From NCBI RefSeq assembly GCF_020024835.1, contig NZ_JAHHTD010000032.1, positions 1-18,868 of the forward strand: 18,868 nt of DNA. The letters run 5' to 3'. This DNA comes from Campylobacter sp. GTDB lineage: Bacteria; Campylobacterota; Campylobacteria; Campylobacterales; Campylobacteraceae. The position numbers and the translations under genes were made by a program. This document shows positions 7,392-14,840 of the stretch, in pieces; the stretch's first letter is position 1; each line of letters starts with the position of its first letter. Under the pieces are notes generated by a model. That model was given only the letters and a program-made list of their open reading frames with translations. It was not told the DNA's origin and did no database searches.

Positions 7392-9135
7392 AAATTATAA
7401 AGAAATGGGCTTTAAAGAAGTATTTCAACGCTTTAAACCATACTATAAAGAATATTGGTTTTATTTTGCTTTAGCAATATTAGGTATGCTTTTAGCAAGC
7501 GGAGGAACTGCTGCTAGTGCATACATAATAGAACCTATTTTGAATAAAATTTTTATAGAAAAAAATGTCTCTTTGCTTTATTATATGCCACTTTTTGTCA
7601 TCGTAGTTTATTTTTTAAAAAATCTTGGAACTTATATGCAAATTTATTATATTTCTTATGTTGGAACAGATATTTTAAGAAGATTAAGAGAACTAGTTAC
7701 TCAAAATATTTTACGCTTAGATATGGAATTTTTTCATAGATATAGAAGTGGAGAACTAATTAGCAGATGCACTTCAGACATTGGTGCCTTACAAAGCATA
7801 GTTTCTAGTATAATTCCAGAAATTCTAAGAGAAAGCATTACGACAATTGGACTTTTAGGTGTGGTAATTTATCAAAGCCCTAAATTAGCTTTTTTTGCTT
7901 TAATTGTTATTCCTTTAGCTATAATTCCGCTAGTTATTTTTGCAAAGAAAATAAAAAAAATAGGTCGCAACGCTCAAGAAAAAAATTCTGATCTCATTTC
8001 AAGATTAAGTGAAATTTTTTCTAATATAGAACTTATAAAAGCCTATAATGCAAACAAAAATGAAATAGATAAATTTGCTAAAAGCAATAATGAAGTCTGT
8101 CATTTTGCTTTAAAAGGAATTAGAATAGAAGCTCTAAGTAGCCCCTTTATGGAAACTATGGGTTCAATTGGCGTTGCTATTGTTATTATGGTAGGTGGAA
8201 AAGAAGTTATTGATGGAAATTTGAATATCGGAGCATTTTTTAGCTTTTTAACCGCCCTATTTTTAGCTTATACTCCCATTAAAAGACTTTCATCACTCTT
8301 TACAAAGTTACAAATTGCAATAGCAGCTAGCGAAAGGACTTTTTATCTGTTAGATTTAAAACCCCAAATTCTTGGTGGAAGTAAAAAATTAGAAGAAAAT
8401 ATTGAAAATATAAGTTTTAAAAATGTATCTTTGAGCTATTATGAAAATAAAATGATCTTAAAGGATATAAATTTCTCTTTTAATAAAGGAGAAATCTTAG
8501 CCTTAGTCGGCTCAAGTGGTGGCGGAAAATCTTCAATTATAAACCTGCTAATGTATTTTTACGAAAAAAATAGTGGAAAAATTTTGATAAACAATCAAGA
8601 CATAAGTTGTTTTGATATAACAAGTCTAAGAGAAAATATCTCCTTAGTTACGCAAAATATCTATATATTTAATGATACTATTGCACAAAATGTTGCCTAT
8701 GCAAAAAACTATGATGAAGAAAGAATTATAAAAGTCTTAAAACAAGCAAATGCTTATGATTTTGTTCAAGAACTTGGAGGAATTACTGCTGAACTTAAAG
8801 AACATGGTAAAAATTTATCAGGTGGGCAAAAACAACGTATTGCTATAGCAAGAGCTCTTTATAAAGATCCTCAAATTTTAATTTTTGATGAGGCAACTTC
8901 AGCACTTGATAATGAAAGTGAAAAAGCCATCATTAAAACTATAGAAAATTTAAAACCAAATCACCTTATACTTATCATTGCCCATAGGCTAAGCACTATA
9001 GAAAATGCCGATAAAATAGCTGTGCTTGACAAAGGAATAATAGCTGCAATTGGAAATGATACTGATTTGCTACAAAGTTGCGAAATTTATCAGAAATTAA
9101 AACAAAAAGTTAAAAAGAATGAAAAAATGACTTAA
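7384..9135 (+). CDS. msbA: MsbA-type lipid A/lipid-linked oligosaccharide ABC exporter
   Basis: This half-transporter (583 residues) has an N-terminal six-helix membrane domain (about 20-315) and a C-terminal ATPase. As a homodimer it is expected to flip lipid A-core across the inner membrane. ATPase motifs: Walker A GSSGGGKS (376-383), Q-loop VTQN (422-425), signature LSGGQ (478-482), Walker B LIFDE (499-503), D-loop SALD and H-loop His534. I chose the ATG at 7384: GGGA sits about 7 bases upstream and the junction ATGAATAA overlaps the cysS stop. An in-frame ATG at 7363 would add 7 residues but has a poorer ribosome site. MsbA is inferred from length, motif set and the position I recall in C. 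jejuni. Other homodimeric exporters, such as multidrug or peptide exporters, cannot be ruled out from sequence alone. Confidence 0.9.
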   Translation: MNKNYKEMGFKEVFQRFKPYYKEYWFYFALAILGMLLASGGTAASAYIIEPILNKIFIEKNVSLLYYMPLFVIVVYFLKNLGTYMQIYYISYVGTDILRRLRELVTQNILRLDMEFFHRYRSGELISRCTSDIGALQSIVSSIIPEILRESITTIGLLGVVIYQSPKLAFFALIVIPLAIIPLVIFAKKIKKIGRNAQEKNSDLISRLSEIFSNIELIKAYNANKNEIDKFAKSNNEVCHFALKGIRIEALSSPFMETMGSIGVAIVIMVGGKEVIDGNLNIGAFFSFLTALFLAYTPIKRLSSLFTKLQIAIAASERTFYLLDLKPQILGGSKKLEENIENISFKNVSLSYYENKMILKDINFSFNKGEILALVGSSGGGKSSIINLLMYFYEKNSGKILINNQDISCFDITSLRENISLVTQNIYIFNDTIAQNVAYAKNYDEERIIKVLKQANAYDFVQELGGITAELKEHGKNLSGGQKQRIAIARALYKDPQILIFDEATSALDNESEKAIIKTIENLKPNHLILIIAHRLSTIENADKIAVLDKGIIAAIGNDTDLLQSCEIYQKLKQKVKKNEKMT

Positions 9136-9162
9136 GAATACTAAAAATTATAAAATTTTAAG

Positions 9163-9168
9163 TAAAAT
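9163..9168 (+). promoter_or_regulatory. Candidate -10 element upstream of pyrD
   Basis: The 57-base gap between msbA and pyrD contains AGTAAAAT, a reasonable match to gnTAnaAT, 25-28 bases before the pyrD start. It would give a leader of about 20 bases carrying the GAGG ribosome site. No terminator for msbA is visible in the gap, so read-through is also likely. Confidence 0.4.
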
Positions 9169-9192
9169 AGTATCAATTACAATTGTGAGGTT

Positions 9193-10257
9193 ATGATGAT
9201 AAATTATAAAAACATAAGACCTTTGCTTTATAAACTTGAACCAGAAAAAGCTCATACTCTAGTTGAATTTAGTATGCGAAGTCTTGATTATCTTTTTCCA
9301 GGTGGAATGAGTTTTTTTGCAAAACAATATATATTTAATGATGAAATACTACATCAAGAAATTTTTAATTTGAAATTTTACAATCCAATTGGTTTAGCTG
9401 GTGGATTTGATAAAAATGCTACAATGATTAGACCATTGAGTGCTTTAGGATTTGGTTTTTTAGAATATGGAACTTTTACTCCAAAAGCTCAAAATGGAAA
9501 CGAAAAACCTAGACTTTTTAGATTAGTTGAACAAGAAAGCATACAAAATGCTATGGGATTTAACAATAAAGGTAAAGATATTGTAGCTCAAAATGTCAAA
9601 AAAAATTATCCTTTTAGCATACCATTAATCGCAAATATTGGAAAAAATAAAAACACTTCTAATGAAGATGCAATCAATGATTATTTAACCTTGCTTAAGG
9701 ATTTTAAGGATTTATGCGATATTTTTGTGGTAAATATTTCATCTCCTAATACAAAAAATTTAAGAGATTTACAAAATGAAGAATTTGTCCATAAATTATT
9801 TAAAGAAGCAAAAAATATCACTAATAAACCTATGATCTTAAAAATAGCTCCTGATATGAACATTGATAGTGCCATTTCACTTTGCAAAAGTGCAATCAAT
9901 GCTCAAGCAGATGCTATCACTATAGCCAATACTAGCATTGATTATTCTCTAGTTAATAATACAAGAGTTTTTGGTGGTATAAGCGGAAAATTAATCACTC
10001 AAAAAAGCGCAACTTTCTTTAAAGAGGTGGCAAAAGAAATTTATCAAGACACTATTCTTATAGCAAGTGGAGGTATTGATAGTGCTGAACTTGCATATGA
10101 ACGGATTAAAAATGGTGCAAGTTTGATACAAATTTATACAGCTTTAATTTTCAAAGGCCCAATAGTGATCAAAAATATAAATGAAGGTTTAGCTAAACTT
10201 TTAAAACAAGATGGTTTTCATCATATATCTGAAGCTATAGGAGTAAATTTTAAATGA
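9193..10257 (+). CDS. pyrD: Dihydroorotate dehydrogenase (quinone), class 2
   Basis: PyrD oxidises dihydroorotate to orotate in pyrimidine synthesis, passing electrons through FMN to membrane quinone. The 354-residue length and the N-terminal extension of about 45 residues before the barrel (RPLLYKLEPEKAHTL, a membrane-contact helix) mark class 2. Signature regions are NPIGLAGGFDKNA (64-76), MGFNNKG (121-127), and NISSPNTKNLRDLQ (181-194) with the class-2 catalytic base Ser184 and substrate Asn181/Asn186. Then come Lys217 (KIAP), IANTS (244-248), and phosphate-binding GGISG (261-265) and ASGGI (291-295). The start reads ATGATG; GAGG ends 2 bases before the first ATG and 5 before the second, so Met2 (9196) is probably the real start. 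The stop shares ATGA with the M16 peptidase start. Confidence 0.97.
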   Translation: MMINYKNIRPLLYKLEPEKAHTLVEFSMRSLDYLFPGGMSFFAKQYIFNDEILHQEIFNLKFYNPIGLAGGFDKNATMIRPLSALGFGFLEYGTFTPKAQNGNEKPRLFRLVEQESIQNAMGFNNKGKDIVAQNVKKNYPFSIPLIANIGKNKNTSNEDAINDYLTLLKDFKDLCDIFVVNISSPNTKNLRDLQNEEFVHKLFKEAKNITNKPMILKIAPDMNIDSAISLCKSAINAQADAITIANTSIDYSLVNNTRVFGGISGKLITQKSATFFKEVAKEIYQDTILIASGGIDSAELAYERIKNGASLIQIYTALIFKGPIVIKNINEGLAKLLKQDGFHHISEAIGVNFK

Positions 10258-11504
10258 TTGAATATAAAAAAATAACTCTTAAAAATCAATTAGACATTTA
10301 CACTTTTCCTGTCAATAGAAAAAGTGGAGTTATTAGTGTTGATATTTTTTATAAAGTTGGATCAAGAAATGAAAAAATGGGTAAAAGTGGAATAGCTCAT
10401 ATGCTTGAACACCTAAATTTTAAAAGCACTAAAAATTTAAAAACTGGAGAATTTGATGAGATTGTTAAAGGTTTTGGCGGAATAGATAATGCAAGTACTG
10501 GATTTGATTATACACATTATTTTATTAAATGTTCAAATGAAAACTTAGACAAATCTTTGTGGCTATTTGCAGAACTAATGCAAAATTTAAATTTAGATGA
10601 TAAAGAATTTCAACCTGAAAGAAATGTAGTTTTAGAAGAAAGAAGATGGAGGACAGATAATAATCCTTTAGGATATTTATATTTTAACTTATACAATCAC
10701 GCATTTTTACATCATCCATACCATTGGACTCCAATAGGATTTTTAGATGATATCAAAAATTGGACTATAGATGATATTAAAGATTTCCATCAAAATTTTT
10801 ATCAACCTAAAAATGCTATTTTGATTATAAGTGGAGATATAAATGAAGAGGAAGTTTTTAAACTTGCAAAAAAACACTTTAATCACATAAAAAATACTAA
10901 AGATATTCCGCAAATACATGAAAAAGAACCGACTCAAAATGGAGCCAAACGTGTAATTTTACACAAAGATAGCGACACTCAATTACTAGCCTTAGCTTAT
11001 AAAATTCCACCTTTTAATCATAAGGATATACCTAAACTTTACGCATTAAGTGATTTTTTAGGGAGTGGAAAAAGCTCGTTAATTAATGAAATTTTAGTAG
11101 ATAAACTAGGTTTAATTAATGAATTTTACACATATGTAAATAGTAATATTGATGAAAATTTGTTTATTTTTATCTGTATTTGCAATGAAAATATAAATGC
11201 AAGTGATGTTGAAAAAAAATTATTAGATATTATCAATGATATAAAAAATGCAAAATTCGATGATAGTGTATTGGAAAAAATTAAAAATAATGTTAAAAGC
11301 GACTTTATTTTTTCACTAAACAACGCTACTTCAGTTGCAAATACTTATGGTTCTTATCTTGCAAAAGGTGATTTACAACCCTTACTTGAATACGAAAAAA
11401 ATATCAACGCATTAAGTAAGCAAGATTTAGTTGATTGTGCTAAAAAATATTTCAACGCAAATACATCTACAACTATCATTTTAAAAAAGGATGAATATGA
11501 ATAA
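10254..11504 (+). CDS. M16-family zinc peptidase, single-unit (Cj0805-like)
   Basis: This 416-residue metallopeptidase is of the M16 (pitrilysin/processing peptidase) clan. The inverted zinc motif HxxEH is HMLEH at 49-53, with the third zinc ligand expected at Glu128/Glu129 in VVLEERRW. The conserved GGxxNAxT segment (GGIDNAST, 75-82) and DYTHYF follow. A second, inactive-type M16 half covers about 170-400. The size fits the M16B class, which works as a dimer of one or two subunit types. There is no signal peptide, so a cytoplasmic location is predicted, and the substrate is unknown. The ATG overlaps the pyrD stop (ATGA, 4 bp) and the end overlaps dapA by 8 bp, so it is translated within the pyrD-dapA unit. 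Confidence 0.93.
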   Translation: MIEYKKITLKNQLDIYTFPVNRKSGVISVDIFYKVGSRNEKMGKSGIAHMLEHLNFKSTKNLKTGEFDEIVKGFGGIDNASTGFDYTHYFIKCSNENLDKSLWLFAELMQNLNLDDKEFQPERNVVLEERRWRTDNNPLGYLYFNLYNHAFLHHPYHWTPIGFLDDIKNWTIDDIKDFHQNFYQPKNAILIISGDINEEEVFKLAKKHFNHIKNTKDIPQIHEKEPTQNGAKRVILHKDSDTQLLALAYKIPPFNHKDIPKLYALSDFLGSGKSSLINEILVDKLGLINEFYTYVNSNIDENLFIFICICNENINASDVEKKLLDIINDIKNAKFDDSVLEKIKNNVKSDFIFSLNNATSVANTYGSYLAKGDLQPLLEYEKNINALSKQDLVDCAKKYFNANTSTTIILKKDEYE

Positions 11505-12393
11505 AAATGCCATTACAGGTGCAATGACAGCATTAATCACACCATTTAAAAATGGAAAATTAGATGAACAAACTTATCATAAACTTATAAAAAGACAAAT
11601 TAAAAATGGAATTGATGCAATTGTTCCGGTTGGAACTACGGGAGAAAGTGCTACTCTTACACACGAAGAGCATCGAATTTGTATAGAAATAGCTTTAGAT
11701 GCGTGCAAAGGTAGTAATGTCAAAGTTTTAGCTGGAGCTGGTTCTAATGCAACACATGAAGCAGTAGGACTAGCCAAATTTGCAAGAGATAATGGAGCAA
11801 ATGGTATCTTAAGTGTAACACCATATTATAATAAACCTACTCAAGAAGGATTATATCTTCATTATAGAGAAATTGCTCAAAGTATTGATATTCCAGTTTG
11901 CTTATATAATGTTCCAGGAAGAACTGGGTGCGAATTACAAACTGAAACTATAATTAGATTATTTAAAGATTGTGATAATATTTATGGTGTAAAAGAAGCT
12001 AGCGGAAATATTGATAAATGTGTTGATTTACTAGCACACGAATCAAAAATTATACTATTAAGTGGCGATGATGCAATTAATTATCCTATACTTTCTAATG
12101 GAGGAAAAGGTGTAATTTCAGTTACTTCAAATTTACTTCCTGGTATGATTTCACAATTGACACATTTAGCTTTGAGCGAAAAATTTAAAGAAGCTAAAAA
12201 AATTAATGATGAGTTATATAATATTAACAAAATTTTATTTTGTGAAAGTAATCCTATACCTATAAAAGCAGCAATGTATATAGCGGGATTAATCCCTACT
12301 TTAGAGTATCGATTACCACTTTGCAAACCAAATAAGTGTAATTTGACAAAAATAGAAACAACAATGAAAAACTATAATATAGAAGGATTTTAA
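11497..12393 (+). CDS. dapA: 4-hydroxy-tetrahydrodipicolinate synthase
   Basis: DapA condenses pyruvate with aspartate semialdehyde, the first committed step to lysine and to meso-diaminopimelate for peptidoglycan. The 298-residue TIM barrel has Schiff-base Lys166 (GVKEASG), Tyr137 (LYNVPGRTG), Thr47 (GTTGES) and Tyr110 (TPYYNKPT), the same positions as in the characterised C. jejuni enzyme. Lysine-feedback site residues Ser51, His56, His59, Arg60 and Glu88 are also present, so lysine inhibition is expected. I chose the ATG at 11497: AAAAAAGG ends 6 bases before it, whereas it directly abuts the in-frame ATG at 11491. The chosen start gives the 298-residue length known from C. jejuni. The junction with the M16 gene is ATGAATAA, identical to the cysS/msbA junction. 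Confidence 0.97.
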   Translation: MNKNAITGAMTALITPFKNGKLDEQTYHKLIKRQIKNGIDAIVPVGTTGESATLTHEEHRICIEIALDACKGSNVKVLAGAGSNATHEAVGLAKFARDNGANGILSVTPYYNKPTQEGLYLHYREIAQSIDIPVCLYNVPGRTGCELQTETIIRLFKDCDNIYGVKEASGNIDKCVDLLAHESKIILLSGDDAINYPILSNGGKGVISVTSNLLPGMISQLTHLALSEKFKEAKKINDELYNINKILFCESNPIPIKAAMYIAGLIPTLEYRLPLCKPNKCNLTKIETTMKNYNIEGF

Positions 12394-13172
12394 TGAATGA
12401 TTTTTTTAAAAACAAAACTTTAGTAATAAGCGGTGGAACAAGAGGTATAGGAAAAGCTATAGTGTATGAATTTGCAAAAGCTGGTGTAAATATAGCATTT
12501 ACTTATAATTCTAATGCTGACTTAGCACAAGATATTATAAAAGATTTAGAAAAAAATTACCAAATCAAAGCAAAAGCTTACGAATTTAATATACTTGAGC
12601 CTGAAACTTACAAAGATTTGTTTGAAAAAATAGATCAAGATTTTGATAGAGTAGATTTTTTTATTTCAAATGCTATCATTTCAGGTCGTGCAGTAGTTGG
12701 CGGATATACTAAGTTTATGAAACTTAAGCCTCGTGGGATTAATAATATTTTTACAGCCACAGTAAATGCTTTTGTAGTTGGTGCTCAAGAATCAGCAAAA
12801 CGAATGGAAAAAAGTGGTGGAGGTAGCATACTTTCTATCTCTTCTACTGGTAATTTAGTTCATATAGAAAACTATGCAGGTCATGGCACAGCAAAAGCTG
12901 CGGTAGAAGCTATGGCACGATATGCTGCGATTGAACTTGGTCCTAAAAATATCCGTGTAAATGTAGTAAGTGGTGGTCCAATTGATACAGATGCTTTAAA
13001 AGCTTTTACAAACTACGAAGAAGTAAAAAAAGCAACCATTAATCTTAGTCCGTTAAATCGTATAGGAGAGCCTCAAGATCTAGCAGGAGCTTGTTTATTT
13101 TTATGCTCAGATAAAGCAAATTGGATAACAGGTCACACTTTAATAGTTGATGGTGGAACTACTTTTAAATAA
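12393..13172 (+). CDS. FabL-like short-chain reductase, probable enoyl-ACP reductase (Cj0807-like)
   Basis: This 259-residue NAD(P)-binding short-chain dehydrogenase/reductase is cytoplasmic. The cofactor loop is SGGTRGIG (13-20), with Arg18, and the C-terminus VDGGT is typical. The active site is not the classical Tyr-X3-Lys: Lys168 is preceded by Tyr161 seven residues earlier (NYAGHGTAK), and the classical tyrosine place is His164. Tyr-X6-Lys is the signature of enoyl-ACP reductases FabI and FabL. The surrounding text (ENY.., AKAAVEAMARYAAIELGPK, VVSGGPIDTDALKAF) closely resembles B. subtilis FabL as I remember it, including SGGxIDTDALK. The predicted reaction is NAD(P)H-dependent reduction of enoyl-ACP in fatty-acid elongation. 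The start overlaps the dapA stop by one base (TAATG). A lipid-related role agrees with pgsA downstream. The family call is firm; the FabL function is inference. Confidence 0.88.
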   Translation: MNDFFKNKTLVISGGTRGIGKAIVYEFAKAGVNIAFTYNSNADLAQDIIKDLEKNYQIKAKAYEFNILEPETYKDLFEKIDQDFDRVDFFISNAIISGRAVVGGYTKFMKLKPRGINNIFTATVNAFVVGAQESAKRMEKSGGGSILSISSTGNLVHIENYAGHGTAKAAVEAMARYAAIELGPKNIRVNVVSGGPIDTDALKAFTNYEEVKKATINLSPLNRIGEPQDLAGACLFLCSDKANWITGHTLIVDGGTTFK

Positions 13173-13196
13173 TCTAGATTGAAAGTTGTTTGATCA

Positions 13197-13730
13197 ATGA
13201 ATTTACCTAACGTTCTAGCTATTATAAGGATATTGCTTTCGCCTCTTTTATTTTTCTTGCTTATTAATAATTTTGAAGGCATACATCATAGTTGGATTAA
13301 TTATTTTGCCTGCATAGTATTTGCTATTGCAGCACTAACTGATTTTTTCGATGGCTATATTGCAAGAATGTGGAATCAAACAACTAAATTAGGATCAATA
13401 ATTGATCCTTTAGCAGATAAAATGCTGATATTAGCTGCATTTTTAGGATTACTACTCACACAAAGAGCCGATCCGTGGATAATCTACATTATACTAGTAA
13501 GAGAGTTTTTCATTACAGGTTTTAGAGTTATTATGATAAGCGAACAATTTGATGTTAGTGCTTCATTTGCAGGCAAAATAAAAACAACTCTTCAAGTTAT
13601 TGCTATCATATTTTTAACTATGCAATGGCCTTTTGCAAATACCTTACTTTTATTAGCATTAATTTTAACACTCTATTCTGCTTTTGAATACATTGTAGCT
13701 TATATTAAACACACTAAAAACAAGGGATAA
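13197..13730 (+). CDS. pgsA: CDP-diacylglycerol--glycerol-3-phosphate 3-phosphatidyltransferase
   Basis: PgsA makes phosphatidylglycerophosphate, precursor of phosphatidylglycerol and cardiolipin, in the inner membrane. The 177-residue protein has about six hydrophobic helices and the full CDP-alcohol phosphotransferase signature: Asp49, Asp52, Gly53, Ala56-Arg57, Gly66, Asp70, Asp74 (DFFDGYIAR and GSIIDPLADK). The N-terminus MNLPNVLAIIRILLSP is typical of PgsA rather than phosphatidylserine synthase. The ribosome site is weak (GAAAG, more than 10 bases before the ATG). It follows the SDR after 24 bases without a visible promoter or terminator, and the next gene starts 3 bases after its stop. 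In C. jejuni, as I recall, pgsA and the RseP-type protease are paired but are not next to dapA. Confidence 0.94.
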   Translation: MNLPNVLAIIRILLSPLLFFLLINNFEGIHHSWINYFACIVFAIAALTDFFDGYIARMWNQTTKLGSIIDPLADKMLILAAFLGLLLTQRADPWIIYIILVREFFITGFRVIMISEQFDVSASFAGKIKTTLQVIAIIFLTMQWPFANTLLLLALILTLYSAFEYIVAYIKHTKNKG

Positions 13731-13733
13731 TTA

Positions 13734-14840
13734 TTGAAATCTTATATTTTTTTATTAATTATTCTAGCAATTGGACTTAAATTTTATTCATTTAATTTCT
13801 TAATTACACTTTTAATTTTATCTTTTTTAATTTTTTTCCATGAGTTAGGTCATTTTTTAGCAGCAAAACATATGAAAGTTGATATAGAAATTTTTAGTAT
13901 AGGTTTTGGAAAGGCAATTTTTTCCAAATTTTATAAAAATACAGAATATCGTATCTCAGCCTTACCTCTTGGTGGATATGTAAAATTAAAAGGTCAAGAT
14001 GATTTTAATCCTATGCATAAAGAATATAGCCAGCATAGTTATAATACTCTTAAACCTTTGCAAAAAATTTATATATTGTTTGCTGGACCTTTTTTTAATT
14101 TTTTTCTAGCTTTTTTATTATATATGATTATTGCTTTTTTGGGAGTTCAAAAAATTGCTCCCATTATTGGTGGTATTGCACCATATTCTGCTGCAAGCGA
14201 AGCAAATCTGCAAATTAATGATAAAATTCTTGCTATAAATGGAATTAAAATTCAAAGCTTTGAAGAAATTAGCAAATTAATCACTCTTAATAATACCACA
14301 CTGACTATAAAAAGAGATGGATATGTTTTTAACACACAATTAACACCTAAAATGGCACAAGGATATAATGAATTTTATCAAAAAATTCAAAAGCCACTTA
14401 TTGGCATTACTCCTAAAAAAGAATTTGTAATCACTTATTATAAGGGGTTATCAAGTATAAAATATGCTTATGAAGAAAGTATAAATGCCTCCTTGCTTAT
14501 ATTTAAGGGTTTGGCAAAAATTATCAGTGGAGAACTTGATCCAAAAAATATGGGTGGTATAATAACTATGATTAATATAACCTCTAAAGCAGTAAATAAT
14601 GGAATAGTAATACTATTTCTAATCACAGCTCTTATTTCCATAAATCTTGGAGTATTAAATCTACTACCAATTCCTGCTTTAGATGGAGGGCATATACTTT
14701 TTAATCTATACGAATTAATTTTTAAAAAAGAAATTCCTTATGTATGGTTTGGATACCTTAATTATGCTGGAATGGCTTTACTTTTAATATTGATGATTTT
14801 TGTAACTTACAATGATATTACACGCTTTATAAATCAATAA
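13734..14840 (+). CDS. rseP: RseP/MmpA-type site-2 intramembrane zinc metalloprotease
   Basis: This 368-residue M50 family protease cleaves transmembrane segments, typically of anti-sigma factors or signal-peptide remnants. Its target here is unknown. The zinc motif HELGH (36-40) lies in the first helix group. A PDZ-like domain covers about 145-205 (GIAPYSAA, NDKILAINGIKI). The second conserved motif is NLLPIPALDGGH (309-320), with Asp317 as the third ligand. At least four membrane helices are visible. The start is a TTG codon at 13734: AAGGGA ends 6 bases before it and there is no nearby in-frame ATG that keeps the N-terminal helix. The gene ends convergently, overlapping the barrel gene on the other strand by 7 bp, with no room for a terminator between them. 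Confidence 0.93.
   Translation: MKSYIFLLIILAIGLKFYSFNFLITLLILSFLIFFHELGHFLAAKHMKVDIEIFSIGFGKAIFSKFYKNTEYRISALPLGGYVKLKGQDDFNPMHKEYSQHSYNTLKPLQKIYILFAGPFFNFFLAFLLYMIIAFLGVQKIAPIIGGIAPYSAASEANLQINDKILAINGIKIQSFEEISKLITLNNTTLTIKRDGYVFNTQLTPKMAQGYNEFYQKIQKPLIGITPKKEFVITYYKGLSSIKYAYEESINASLLIFKGLAKIISGELDPKNMGGIITMINITSKAVNNGIVILFLITALISINLGVLNLLPIPALDGGHILFNLYELIFKKEIPYVWFGYLNYAGMALLLILMIFVTYNDITRFINQ

Noticed and set aside
9145..9160. AAAATTATAAAATTTT palindrome after msbA as a terminator
   Set aside because: The stem is six A/T pairs only, there is no G+C and no T-tract that would follow a stable hairpin, and it sits just before a candidate -10. Such palindromes are expected by chance in DNA this A+T-rich.
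11491..11496. DapA start at the first ATG
   Set aside because: The Shine-Dalgarno AAGG directly abuts this ATG with no spacing. The ATG at 11497 has 6-base spacing and gives the known 298-residue length.
9681..12326. Minus-strand open frames within pyrD, the M16 gene and dapA
   Set aside because: All are shadows of strongly supported plus-strand genes, with low-complexity hydrophobic translations and no family resemblance.
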